From contig JAUIKJ010000134.1 of assembly GCA_030430835.1 (NCBI GenBank), positions 1 through 7,566 on the forward strand: DNA of 7,566 nucleotides. Direction: 5' to 3'. Position numbers and translations under genes: made by a program. Numbering within the stretch: the stretch's first letter is position 1; every line of letters begins with the position of its first letter. Source of the DNA: Candidatus Hydrogenedentota bacterium. GTDB lineage: Bacteria > Hydrogenedentota > Hydrogenedentia > Hydrogenedentales > JAEUWI01. Of this stretch, positions 1 to 6,073 are shown piece after piece. The notes beneath the pieces are model-generated. The model was given only the letters and a program-made list of their open reading frames with translations. It was not told the DNA's origin and ran no database searches.

Positions 1-211
1 GCCGGAGCACCACGAAGCCGAGCCCGAGCCCGATGGCGGCGAAGGAGATCGGCTGCGAGAGCGCGGGCTCGACGTCGGCGAAGCCCGCGAGCGCGGCCGC
101 GAGGGCCGACGCCGCGATGGCGCCCAGGAGCGTGCGGTGGATGCGCCGGTGCAGCGCGTCGAGGGCGGTGGGCCCGGCGGCCGGGACGGCGGGGGGCGGG
201 GCTTCGGACAT
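1..211 (-). CDS. Partial membrane protein, N-terminal 70 codons (C-terminus beyond left edge)
   Basis: The complement strand from 211 reads MSEAPPPAVPAAGPTALDAL and stays open to the window edge. A Pro/Ala-rich, probably cytoplasmic leader of ~20 residues is followed by a basic stretch (HRRIHR). A hydrophobic segment follows at about residues 28-44 (LLGAIAASALAAALAGF), and a second (SFAAIGLGLGFVVL) starts near residue 56, so at least two membrane helices are likely. The ATG at 211 is chosen because AAAGGAGG lies 11 bases upstream. Third codon positions are nearly all G or C, and the region is much richer in GC than the rest of the window. This suggests a different genomic origin, for example an actinomycete-like source (inference). 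I do not recognise the family and propose no function. The main doubt is that most frames stay open in DNA this rich in GC. Confidence 0.62.
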   Translation of the reverse strand, partial: MSEAPPPAVPAAGPTALDALHRRIHRTLLGAIAASALAAALAGFADVEPALSQPISFAAIGLGLGFVVLR

Positions 212-222
212 CGGGCGCGGGG

Positions 223-230
223 CCTCCTTT
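223..230 (-). promoter_or_regulatory. Strong Shine-Dalgarno AAAGGAGG for the partial minus-strand gene
   Basis: The complement reads AAAGGAGG at 230-223, followed by 11 bases and then ATG at 211. This is close to a perfect anti-16S match. It is the main evidence that the minus-strand frame, and not the overlapping plus-strand frames at 33-431 and 137-325, is the real coding strand here. Confidence 0.6.
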
Positions 231-1707
231 GCGACGCGAGACGGTGGATGGGGTGCGGTGCGCTCGGGTCCCTGGGTGCCGGGATCCCGTTGCCCGGGCC
301 GGACGCTTCGGGCAGAAGGTCGTGATCGTCAATCCTTGGGGACTGCACGGGCTGCCGCAGCACCGGATCAATCCGCTGGAAGTCTTGATCGTGCTGGCGT
401 CCGATCCGCAGCGCCAGCGCGGACTCACTGATGAGGTGAAGGCGATTGCCCTTCAGCTCTACCCCGAGCCCGAAGATACGCGGAACCAGTATTTCCGCGA
501 AGGCTCGCGGGGCATCATGCGTGCCGTCCTGCTGTATCTCGCCGTCTTCTGGCCGCCCCTGCCAGACCGCCGCCACGATTGGGCGGAGACCCTGGGCCAG
601 GGATTGCTGGCACAAAGTGCGGGAAGCCGCCTCCTGGTCGTCGATGATCCGGAACTCACGTCGCTCGTGATGGCCGCCCACCGCCATGAGCGACGCCCGG
701 ATCACCCCATCATCGTTCCGGCGCAGGCGCTGTACGACGCCACCGGCTATGGGCACCAGCGCTTGCAACGCGCGGGGCTGCTGCCGGATTCGGGCTTCCT
801 CGGCGAGGGGGCAATCGCGCGTTGGCAACACGATCTGCGTATGCACGCCCCCGCGGGCGACGCGGCGCCAGGCACCGAACTGGACGCCTTCATCCTGTGG
901 GACTACGTCTCCGCCAATCTCGATCGCCGTCCGATCGCCTTTGCCGGGGTTGATGCGCCCTGGCTGTTGCCGCGGGCACACCGCAGTGGGCTGACCCTGC
1001 ATTATCCCGGGGGGACAGCCCACACCCGCGACGATGCCTGGCCGATATACACGCCGGATCGGGTGCCCCGTGATCCGGGCGGCATTCGGACCGTGACCGC
1101 TCTGATCCTGCCGCTCAGCGCGCATGCGCGGGCGCAGGCCAGCGCCGGCACGGCGCAACGTCTCGCACTTGAGTTGCAGCGCCTTGCGCCGGAGAACCCC
1201 GACGCGGTGCTCGCGGGCCTCGAAGCCGAGGCACGCCTGGGGGATCGGGATCACGCCCTGAATTCCGCCGTTGCCTACCTTTCCGGTGCGACGGAAGCGC
1301 GCGGGCAGACACCCGTCGAGCATCGCATCGAAGCAGCCTTCGCCCGATACGAACACGAGACCGCGATGCTGGAGTATCTCAAGGAACTCGATGGCCAGGA
1401 AGCGGACTGGGATCGGCGCAATACGATCCTCGCTCCGCTCTGGCAGTCGGAAGAGTTCATCCTCCTGGCCGCGGCCTATGAGCAACTGCGGCGGCATTAC
1501 CTGCTCGACCTCGACGCGGTCTATCAACTTGCCGCGGTACGGGCGCAACTGGGTGAATGGGATAAGGTTCATTCGCTGTTGGCCCTGTGGCAGGGAACCG
1601 CGGGCATTTCTGATGCCGAGCGCCGTGCAGCACTCTTTCAGGATGGACGCTTCGCGCACTACCTGCGCTTGTACGGCCTGTCCGGCGCGGCCGCGGCCGG
1701 AACCTGA
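229..1707 (+). CDS. Mosaic open frame: coupling-protein-like start, DUF2723-like/helical-repeat C-terminal part; true start uncertain
   Basis: The frame is open for 492 residues and ends in TGA at 1705-1707. Residues 1-23 lie in the GC-rich left segment and are probably not natural coding sequence. Residues ~24-105 resemble the VirD4/TraG family and are listed separately. From about residue 117 the protein has another character. LLVVDDPE (135-142), HERRPDHPIIVPAQALYD (153-170) and LDRRPIAFAG (231-240) recall the order of the GDNDTF-like, RPDV and RPIYFA elements in the soluble region after the membrane part of DUF2723-type glycosyltransferases; this is a remembered pattern, unverified. Residues ~300-480 are helical and TPR-like (for example APENPDAVLAGLEAEARLGD). 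No membrane region precedes the domain, so an N-terminal catalytic half would be missing. There is no convincing ribosome-binding site at 229. I infer a 5'-truncated gene fused in frame to foreign sequence, probably not functional as a glycosyltransferase. Confidence 0.6.
   Translation: MRRETVDGVRCARVPGCRDPVARAGRFGQKVVIVNPWGLHGLPQHRINPLEVLIVLASDPQRQRGLTDEVKAIALQLYPEPEDTRNQYFREGSRGIMRAVLLYLAVFWPPLPDRRHDWAETLGQGLLAQSAGSRLLVVDDPELTSLVMAAHRHERRPDHPIIVPAQALYDATGYGHQRLQRAGLLPDSGFLGEGAIARWQHDLRMHAPAGDAAPGTELDAFILWDYVSANLDRRPIAFAGVDAPWLLPRAHRSGLTLHYPGGTAHTRDDAWPIYTPDRVPRDPGGIRTVTALILPLSAHARAQASAGTAQRLALELQRLAPENPDAVLAGLEAEARLGDRDHALNSAVAYLSGATEARGQTPVEHRIEAAFARYEHETAMLEYLKELDGQEADWDRRNTILAPLWQSEEFILLAAAYEQLRRHYLLDLDAVYQLAAVRAQLGEWDKVHSLLALWQGTAGISDAERRAALFQDGRFAHYLRLYGLSGAAAAGT
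285..305. other. Composition and homology breakpoint (candidate chimeric or rearrangement junction)
   Basis: Direct counting gives 236/300 G+C for bases 1-300 and 150/240 for bases 301-540. At the same place the plus-strand frame changes from sequence with no recognisable similarity to a coupling-protein-like stretch beginning near GRFGQKVVIVNPWG. The exact join cannot be fixed by eye. It could be an assembly chimera, an insertion or deletion boundary, or recombination. I see no inverted terminal repeats or target-site duplication that would mark a transposon end. Confidence 0.5.
298..560 (+). pseudogene. Fragment resembling a VirD4/TraG type IV secretion coupling protein
   Basis: In the plus frame of the larger ORF, residues ~24-105 read GRFGQKVVIVNPWGL, then HRINPLEVL, an acidic/polar stretch, YFREGSRGIMRAVLLYLAVF. 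VirD4/TraG ATPases carry the same order just after their Walker-type core: a G-x-x-V-x-V-x-N/D-P-[FW]-G strand, an x-x-NPL motif, then F/W-x-x-x-A/S-R-x-[LI]-x-x-A-[LI]-[LI] before a helix. The upstream Walker A and the downstream Walker B and RecA-like core are absent, so this is only a short internal piece and cannot be an active coupling ATPase. The downstream limit is approximate (somewhere in 520-580). It may be debris of an integrative or conjugative element, or part of an assembly chimera. The assignment rests on remembered motif order only. Confidence 0.42.
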
Positions 1708-1727
1708 TTCGATACGCCCCCTGCCGC

Positions 1728-1756
1728 TTGTCCGCTCTATGCGGATTCGATAAGAT
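1728..1756 (+). promoter_or_regulatory. Candidate sigma70-type promoter for the kinase gene
   Basis: TTGTCC (1728-1733), a 17-base spacer, and TAAGAT (1751-1756) each match the -35 and -10 consensus at 4 of 6 positions with ideal spacing. Transcription would start near 1763, giving a leader of roughly 33 bases to the ATG at 1796. GATTCGATA occurs exactly twice, at 1706-1714 and 1744-1752, and the second copy enters the -10 box, so it could be an operator (inference). The 88-bp intergenic region holds no obvious terminator for the upstream frame. Confidence 0.4.
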
Positions 1757-1795
1757 GCAGCCTGTAGATCTCGATTCCGGGGAGAGGTAGCTGCA

Positions 1796-4111
1796 ATGGA
1801 AATGATCCGCGAATATCTAAGCTGGTTCTGGGTCAAGGTACTCGGCGTTCCCACCGGCAAGGTGGGCGCGTGGTTTAACCTGGACACGGAGTCGGGATGG
1901 CGCGGGACCTTCTGGCGGCTTGTGTTTCTGATCGCCTTGCTGCTGATTGCCTACGAAGTCTGCATCCTGATACGGCATGCGTACCGCAAGTACGTCAAGA
2001 AGGAAGAGAAACTCACCCCTGACGCGCGCGGTGCGGAAGAGATGGACCCCGGCCAGTTTCGCGAGGCCCTCAACGCCCAAACCGATCTGAAGGGCACCGT
2101 GGCACCGCTCAAGAAAGCCAAGCAATATGATCGCGTGGCCGAGATCTACGCGTCACTGAACAAGCACGGCGATGCCGCCAAGTGGTTCAAGAAGGCGGGA
2201 CTGCCAAAACGCGCCGCGGCCGAACTGGCCAAGGCGGGCAAAACCGTGGCCGCCGCACGTCTCCTCATGCGCAGTGGCGAGTACGGTGACGCCGCCCACT
2301 TCTTTACCGAGAAGGGCAAGCACCGGCAGGCGGCGCAGGCCTTTGAGAAGGCGGGTTCGCTCGGACAGGCCGCCGCGGCGTATATGGCGGCCAAGCGCTA
2401 TGCCAATGCGGCGGCGACCTACAAGGAGTTCTTTGGCCAGAGCAATGACAATCCGGCCGCGCAAGGCGAGGCGGCCGCGCGTTGCCATGATTTACTGGAA
2501 GATGCGCGCGCGCAGAAGAAGATCGCCGCGGAGGATCGGAGTTTCTTGCTGCAGAAGATCGCGGAGCGTTACGCGGCGGCCGGCAAAGACGACCTGGCAG
2601 CGCAACTGTTTCGCGAAGGCGGCCGACTCGAGGAGGCGGGCAACCTCTATGTGCGTGCGGGAAAACTGGAGCTTGCGGCGCAGTGCATGAAGGAAGCCGG
2701 AAACCACAAGGCCGCCGCGGAGATCGGCGGCAAGTTCTACGAGTCGAAGGGACGCTGGAACGAGGCGGCCATGGCCTACGAAGGCGCCGGCGAATTTCGG
2801 CGGGCGGGCGACTGCTATTCCCGCGCGAACGACGCCATGAAAGCGGCTGAGTGCTTCGGCAAGGCGGGTGAGCACTACGGCGCCGCCTTCGCGCTGGTGC
2901 ATGCCAAGCAATGGGCCAAGGCGATTCCGCAGTTTCAGAAGGTTCAGGAAGACAACAAGAATTATCCCCAGTCCCGCCTGCTGCTGGGGCGTTGCTTCTA
3001 TGAGATGGGCGATCACGAGCACTGTGTCGCCACCCTGGAAAATCATCTCACGGGGGCCAAGGTCGAGAAGGGCAACATCGACTATTTCTGGATGCTCGCA
3101 CTGGCCTACGAGCAGATCGGGCAGCTGGAAAAGTCCAAGCAGACCCTGCAGAAGATACGCACGGTCGATGTCGATTTTCGGGATGTCTCCACGCGCCTTT
3201 CAAACATTGAATCCCGGATCTCGATGGCCCCTGCTTCTGACGGGGCCTATCGCCCGGGCACCCCGCCCCCATCCGGCGCGGTGAGCCAGGAGGCCGCGGT
3301 GATGTCGATGGTCGAAAGCTCGCTGCGGAACCGATACAAGTTGGAGGCGGAGCTTGGCCGTGGCGGCATGGGCGTGGTCTATAAGGCCTTCGATACCCAG
3401 CTCGATCGACCGGTCGCCTTGAAGTTTTTGGGGGCCTTGGTCGATGGCTCGGACGAGTACAAGCAGCGCTTCATTCGCGAGGCGAAGGCCGCGGCGAAAG
3501 TGCAACACCCGAACATCATCAGCATCTACGATATCGGTGCGGAAGATGGCAAGGCCTTCATCGCCATGGAGTATGTCGAAGGACCGAACCTGCACAAGTA
3601 CCTGAAGCGCAAGGGGCGCCTGGAACCACGCGAAGCTATCAACGTTATGGGGCAGGCCTGTTCCGCACTGGATGCCGTCCATCAAGCGGGCATTATTCAC
3701 CGTGACATCAAGCCGGACAACATCCTGATCGCCAAGGGGGGGCTCGTGAAACTGATGGACTTCGGCCTCGCCAAGGCCGAGGGCATGCGCCTGACCGGCA
3801 CGAACGTGGTCATGGGCACCCCCTGCTACATGGCCCCCGAACAGGCTATGGGTAAAGAGTCGGATGCGCGGTCGGACATCTACGCGATGGGCCTGGTCCT
3901 ACATGAATTGCTTACGGGCAAGACGGTCTTCCTCGATGGCGACGTGTTGCAGCGGCAGGTGAGTGAGATGCCCGCACCGCCGAGCGCCACGATCGAGGGT
4001 ATCCCATCGATGCTGGATCAGATCGTCATGAAGTGCATCGCGAAGAAACCGGAAGAACGCTTCCAGTCCATCAAGGAAATGATGGGCTACCTGCGCCAGG
4101 TGGGCAAGTAG
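1796..4111 (+). CDS. Membrane-anchored Ser/Thr protein kinase with N-terminal alpha-solenoid and C-terminal kinase domain
   Basis: This 771-aa protein probably phosphorylates Ser/Thr residues of cytoplasmic targets. One membrane helix spans about 41-59 and is followed by RHAYRKYVKK, which places the rest in the cytoplasm. Residues 123-213 and 264-384 carry a 13-residue repeat with consensus K/R-x-x-x-A-A-x-x-F/Y-x-K-A-G. Canonical TPR-like units follow at ~390-420 and ~430-460, then a Pro/Gly linker (479-496). The kinase domain fills ~514-771 with every hallmark: glycine loop LGRGGMGVV (520-528), Lys543, helix-C Glu562, HRD with Asp637, Lys639 and Asn642, DFG with Asp655, and APE (680-682). 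It is an RD kinase and should be active. The start is supported by GGAGAGG (1781-1787) upstream of the ATG. Most bacterial Hanks kinases have the kinase domain N-terminal and sensors outside the membrane; here the order is reversed and the likely binding platform is cytoplasmic. Substrates and signal cannot be inferred. The gene appears monocistronic and ends 6 bp from convergent tsaE. Confidence 0.96.
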   Translation: MEMIREYLSWFWVKVLGVPTGKVGAWFNLDTESGWRGTFWRLVFLIALLLIAYEVCILIRHAYRKYVKKEEKLTPDARGAEEMDPGQFREALNAQTDLKGTVAPLKKAKQYDRVAEIYASLNKHGDAAKWFKKAGLPKRAAAELAKAGKTVAAARLLMRSGEYGDAAHFFTEKGKHRQAAQAFEKAGSLGQAAAAYMAAKRYANAAATYKEFFGQSNDNPAAQGEAAARCHDLLEDARAQKKIAAEDRSFLLQKIAERYAAAGKDDLAAQLFREGGRLEEAGNLYVRAGKLELAAQCMKEAGNHKAAAEIGGKFYESKGRWNEAAMAYEGAGEFRRAGDCYSRANDAMKAAECFGKAGEHYGAAFALVHAKQWAKAIPQFQKVQEDNKNYPQSRLLLGRCFYEMGDHEHCVATLENHLTGAKVEKGNIDYFWMLALAYEQIGQLEKSKQTLQKIRTVDVDFRDVSTRLSNIESRISMAPASDGAYRPGTPPPSGAVSQEAAVMSMVESSLRNRYKLEAELGRGGMGVVYKAFDTQLDRPVALKFLGALVDGSDEYKQRFIREAKAAAKVQHPNIISIYDIGAEDGKAFIAMEYVEGPNLHKYLKRKGRLEPREAINVMGQACSALDAVHQAGIIHRDIKPDNILIAKGGLVKLMDFGLAKAEGMRLTGTNVVMGTPCYMAPEQAMGKESDARSDIYAMGLVLHELLTGKTVFLDGDVLQRQVSEMPAPPSATIEGIPSMLDQIVMKCIAKKPEERFQSIKEMMGYLRQVGK
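2162..2947 (+). repeat. Coding 13-residue (39-base) degenerate tandem repeat in the kinase solenoid
   Basis: Residues 123-213 contain seven units and residues 264-384 nine units, separated by a 50-residue non-repeating helical stretch. Typical units are KHGDAAKWFKKAG (123-135), KHRQAAQAFEKAG (175-187), KLELAAQCMKEAG (290-302), RWNEAAMAYEGAG (320-332) and DAMKAAECFGKAG (346-358). All but one unit have exactly 13 residues; the unit beginning at 303 has 17. Two units would form one 26-residue helical hairpin, as in SNAP-like and IFT-type alpha-solenoids (inference). The DNA copies have diverged, so this is an old protein-level repeat and not a recent DNA expansion. Confidence 0.85.
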
Positions 4112-4117
4112 CCGCAA

Positions 4118-4591
4118 CTACCCCGGGCCATCGAACTGGCGCTGCCAGCCCAGGGGTAGGACGCCATGGTCGCTGATGCGTATGCGGCGCAGGTCCCCAC
4201 CGGCGTGTTCGAGGTGCAGTTCCACCCGGCGCTTGGGGAGCATTCCCTCCGCCCGTTCGGCCCACTCGATCGCACAGATGCCGGTATCCACCATTTCCTC
4301 AAGGCCCAGGTCGGCCAGCTCTTCGGCTCCCCCAAGGCGATACAGGTCCAAATGATGCAGACGGACGTCCTCGCCGTATTCGTTTACGAGCGTAAACGTC
4401 GGGCTGTGTACCGCGTCGCGCGCGCCGAAGTGCCGCGCGAGTCCACGCACCAGACAGGTCTTCCCCGCGGCCAGATCGCCGTAGAGCGCAAGGGTCGTCC
4501 CGGGGCTCAGCAAGGCAGCAAGCCCTTCGCCGATCGCTTCGGTGGCCGCCGGCGACCTGCTTTCAAGGACAAGGGGTTCTATTGCGCTCAT
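4118..4591 (-). CDS. tsaE: tRNA threonylcarbamoyladenosine biosynthesis ATPase TsaE
   Basis: TsaE (YjeE) is the cytoplasmic ATPase that works with TsaB, TsaC and TsaD to make the t6A37 modification of ANN-decoding tRNAs. The 157-aa product has the family's usual size. It shows a Walker A GDLAAGKT (38-45), the diagnostic SPTFTLVNEY (63-72), HLDLYRLGGAEELADLG (80-96) carrying the Walker B-like Asp, and ICAIEWAER (105-113) with the conserved Glu-Trp. The loop reads GDLAAGKTC where many relatives have GDLGAGKTT; the P-loop residues themselves are intact. The start at 4591 is preferred because its ATG overlaps the glgA stop in ATGA, a translational-coupling arrangement. The 19-residue upstream extension of the frame (to 4648) lies inside glgA and adds nothing family-like. 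It is the last gene of the minus-strand cluster and its stop lies 6 bp from the convergent kinase stop. Confidence 0.95.
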   Translation of the reverse strand: MSAIEPLVLESRSPAATEAIGEGLAALLSPGTTLALYGDLAAGKTCLVRGLARHFGARDAVHSPTFTLVNEYGEDVRLHHLDLYRLGGAEELADLGLEEMVDTGICAIEWAERAEGMLPKRRVELHLEHAGGDLRRIRISDHGVLPLGWQRQFDGPG

Positions 4592-6057
4592 GTAGATGCC
4601 ATGGCCTCGTGATAGAGGGATTCGTACGCCGCGCTCGAACGGCCCCACGAGAAATCCGCCTCCATCCCGCGTCGCTGAATGGCGCGGTGCGCCGCCGGAT
4701 CGGCAAAGAGCTTGACCGCCCGCGCCACGGCACGGGAGAGCGCGGGCGCGGTTATGGGGGTGAAGGAGAATCCGGTACCGGACTGCTTCTTGAGGTTTAC
4801 GGCGTTACAGTCGTAGACGCTGTCCGCAAGACCACCGGTCTTGCGAACCACCGGAACGGCACCGTAGGCGAGGCTGTATAACTGGCTCAGACCGCAGGGT
4901 TCGTAGCGCGAGGGCATCAGGAAGAAGTCGCTTCCGGCATAGACTTGGTGCGAAAGCTTGCTGTCAAAGGTCAGTTTCGCCGCCACCTTACCGGGATAGG
5001 CTGACACCCGGTCCAGCACGGCAGACTCGGTTTTCGCATCGCCATTTCCCAGCACCACAATCTGCAGTTCCTGCCGGCACAGTTCGGGCAAGGCTTCGAG
5101 CAACAGGTCGATGCCCTTTTGCCAGGTCAGACGGCTTACGATACTGAAGAGCGGTATCTCCTCAAACTCGGGCAGCCCGAAAGCTTGCTGCAGGGCGCGC
5201 TTGCAACTGGCCTTGCCCTTCACATTGCGCGCGCTGTAGGGCGATGCAATATAGCTGTCCTGATCCGGTCGCCAGACCCCGTAATCAACCCCGTTGAGGA
5301 TGCCGCTCAAGTCCGCGCCTCGGCGGCGCAGAACCTCGTCAAGTCCGGATCCATACTCGGGAGTCTGAATCTCCCGCGCGTACCGGGGACTGACCGTATT
5401 GACCTTGTCGGCAAAGACCACGGCCATCTTCATCAGGTTCATGTCCCCATGAAACTCGGCGTAGGCGGGCGTGAAGAGCGCGGGGTCAAAACCGGTCTGC
5501 CCGAATTGCTCGGCACCGTAACGTCCCTGAAAGGCGAGGTTGTGGATCGTGAACACCGAGGCCCGGCCACCCCAGAACGGGTCACGCGCATAGTGGGTCT
5601 TCAGAAAAGCCGGTGCCGCCGCGGTGTGCCAATCGTTGCAATGCACCACGTCCGGCTTCCATCCCGTCTGCGCGATGCCGTGGAAGGCCGCGAGCACGTA
5701 AAAACAAAACCGCTCCGCGTTGTCCGCATACTCTTTCGCGCCGTCGTCATACAGCCCGTCCCGCCCGAAGTAGCCGTCATGCTCGACGAGATACAGCGGC
5801 AGATGTGAACCGGGTGTTCGGGATTCCCGCAGTTGTCCATGGACCCGCCGTCCACCCAGGGTGGCCTCGCAGACAAACTTCGCTTCGCCCCAGAACTCGC
5901 GCGGTACCCGTGCGTAGCACGGCATCACGATGCGCACGTCGTGGCCCCGCTTCGCCAGGGCCGCCGGCAGCGCGCCGGCGACATCGGCCAGCCCCCCCGT
6001 GATCACCAGCGGAGACAACTCGGAGGCCATGAAAAGTATGTTCAGTTTTTTCGCCAC
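4588..6057 (-). CDS. glgA: Glycogen synthase GlgA (GT5, ADP-glucose type)
   Basis: GlgA transfers glucose from ADP-glucose to growing alpha-1,4-glucan in the cytoplasm. The 489-aa protein has the normal GT-B layout. The N-terminal domain opens with KLNILFMASELSPL and includes DVVHCNDWH, whose His144 matches E. coli His161. The C-terminal domain has SRLTWQKGIDLLL, with Lys314 matching E. coli Lys305, and YEPCGLSQLYSLAYGAVPVV, with Glu386 matching the catalytic Glu377, then TGGLAD. The exception is the N-terminal loop, where the usual P-x-x-KTGGL reads PLVITGGLADV: Ile19 replaces the lysine that corresponds to E. coli Lys15, which contacts ADP-glucose. Translation starts at GTG 6057, with GAAGG upstream; the next in-frame ATG (residue 10) would delete the first beta-strand. 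It follows the membrane-protein gene by 16 bp and overlaps tsaE by 4 bp. No GlgB, GlgC or GlgP gene lies in the window. Confidence 0.96.
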   Translation of the reverse strand: MAKKLNILFMASELSPLVITGGLADVAGALPAALAKRGHDVRIVMPCYARVPREFWGEAKFVCEATLGGRRVHGQLRESRTPGSHLPLYLVEHDGYFGRDGLYDDGAKEYADNAERFCFYVLAAFHGIAQTGWKPDVVHCNDWHTAAAPAFLKTHYARDPFWGGRASVFTIHNLAFQGRYGAEQFGQTGFDPALFTPAYAEFHGDMNLMKMAVVFADKVNTVSPRYAREIQTPEYGSGLDEVLRRRGADLSGILNGVDYGVWRPDQDSYIASPYSARNVKGKASCKRALQQAFGLPEFEEIPLFSIVSRLTWQKGIDLLLEALPELCRQELQIVVLGNGDAKTESAVLDRVSAYPGKVAAKLTFDSKLSHQVYAGSDFFLMPSRYEPCGLSQLYSLAYGAVPVVRKTGGLADSVYDCNAVNLKKQSGTGFSFTPITAPALSRAVARAVKLFADPAAHRAIQRRGMEADFSWGRSSAAYESLYHEAMAST

Positions 6058-6073
6058 GGAATTGCCTTCGTGC

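Noticed and set aside
280..299. Palindromes CGGGATCCCG (280-289) and GCCCGGGC (292-299) near the composition break, considered as a recombination or cloning-site signature
   Set aside because: Short GC palindromes are expected in such DNA, and GGATCC also occurs in the coding regions near 5350, 6870 and 7525, so it does not mark the junction.
33..431. A 132-aa plus-strand open frame at the left end
   Set aside because: It crosses the composition break and is antisense to the minus-strand partial gene, which has a strong Shine-Dalgarno and membrane helices.
1732..1744. Small inverted repeat CCGC-TCTAT-GCGG considered as a terminator for the upstream frame
   Set aside because: The stem has only four pairs, no T run follows, and it falls inside the spacer of the better-supported promoter.
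4592..4648. A longer TsaE start giving 19 extra N-terminal residues
   Set aside because: The extension lies inside glgA and does not resemble TsaE; the ATG at 4591 overlaps the glgA stop as ATGA and gives the normal protein length.
5119..5808. A 229-aa plus-strand open frame antisense to glgA
   Set aside because: It lies wholly inside glgA on the opposite strand, has no ribosome-binding site that I can see and no family-like sequence; GlgA accounts fully for the region.
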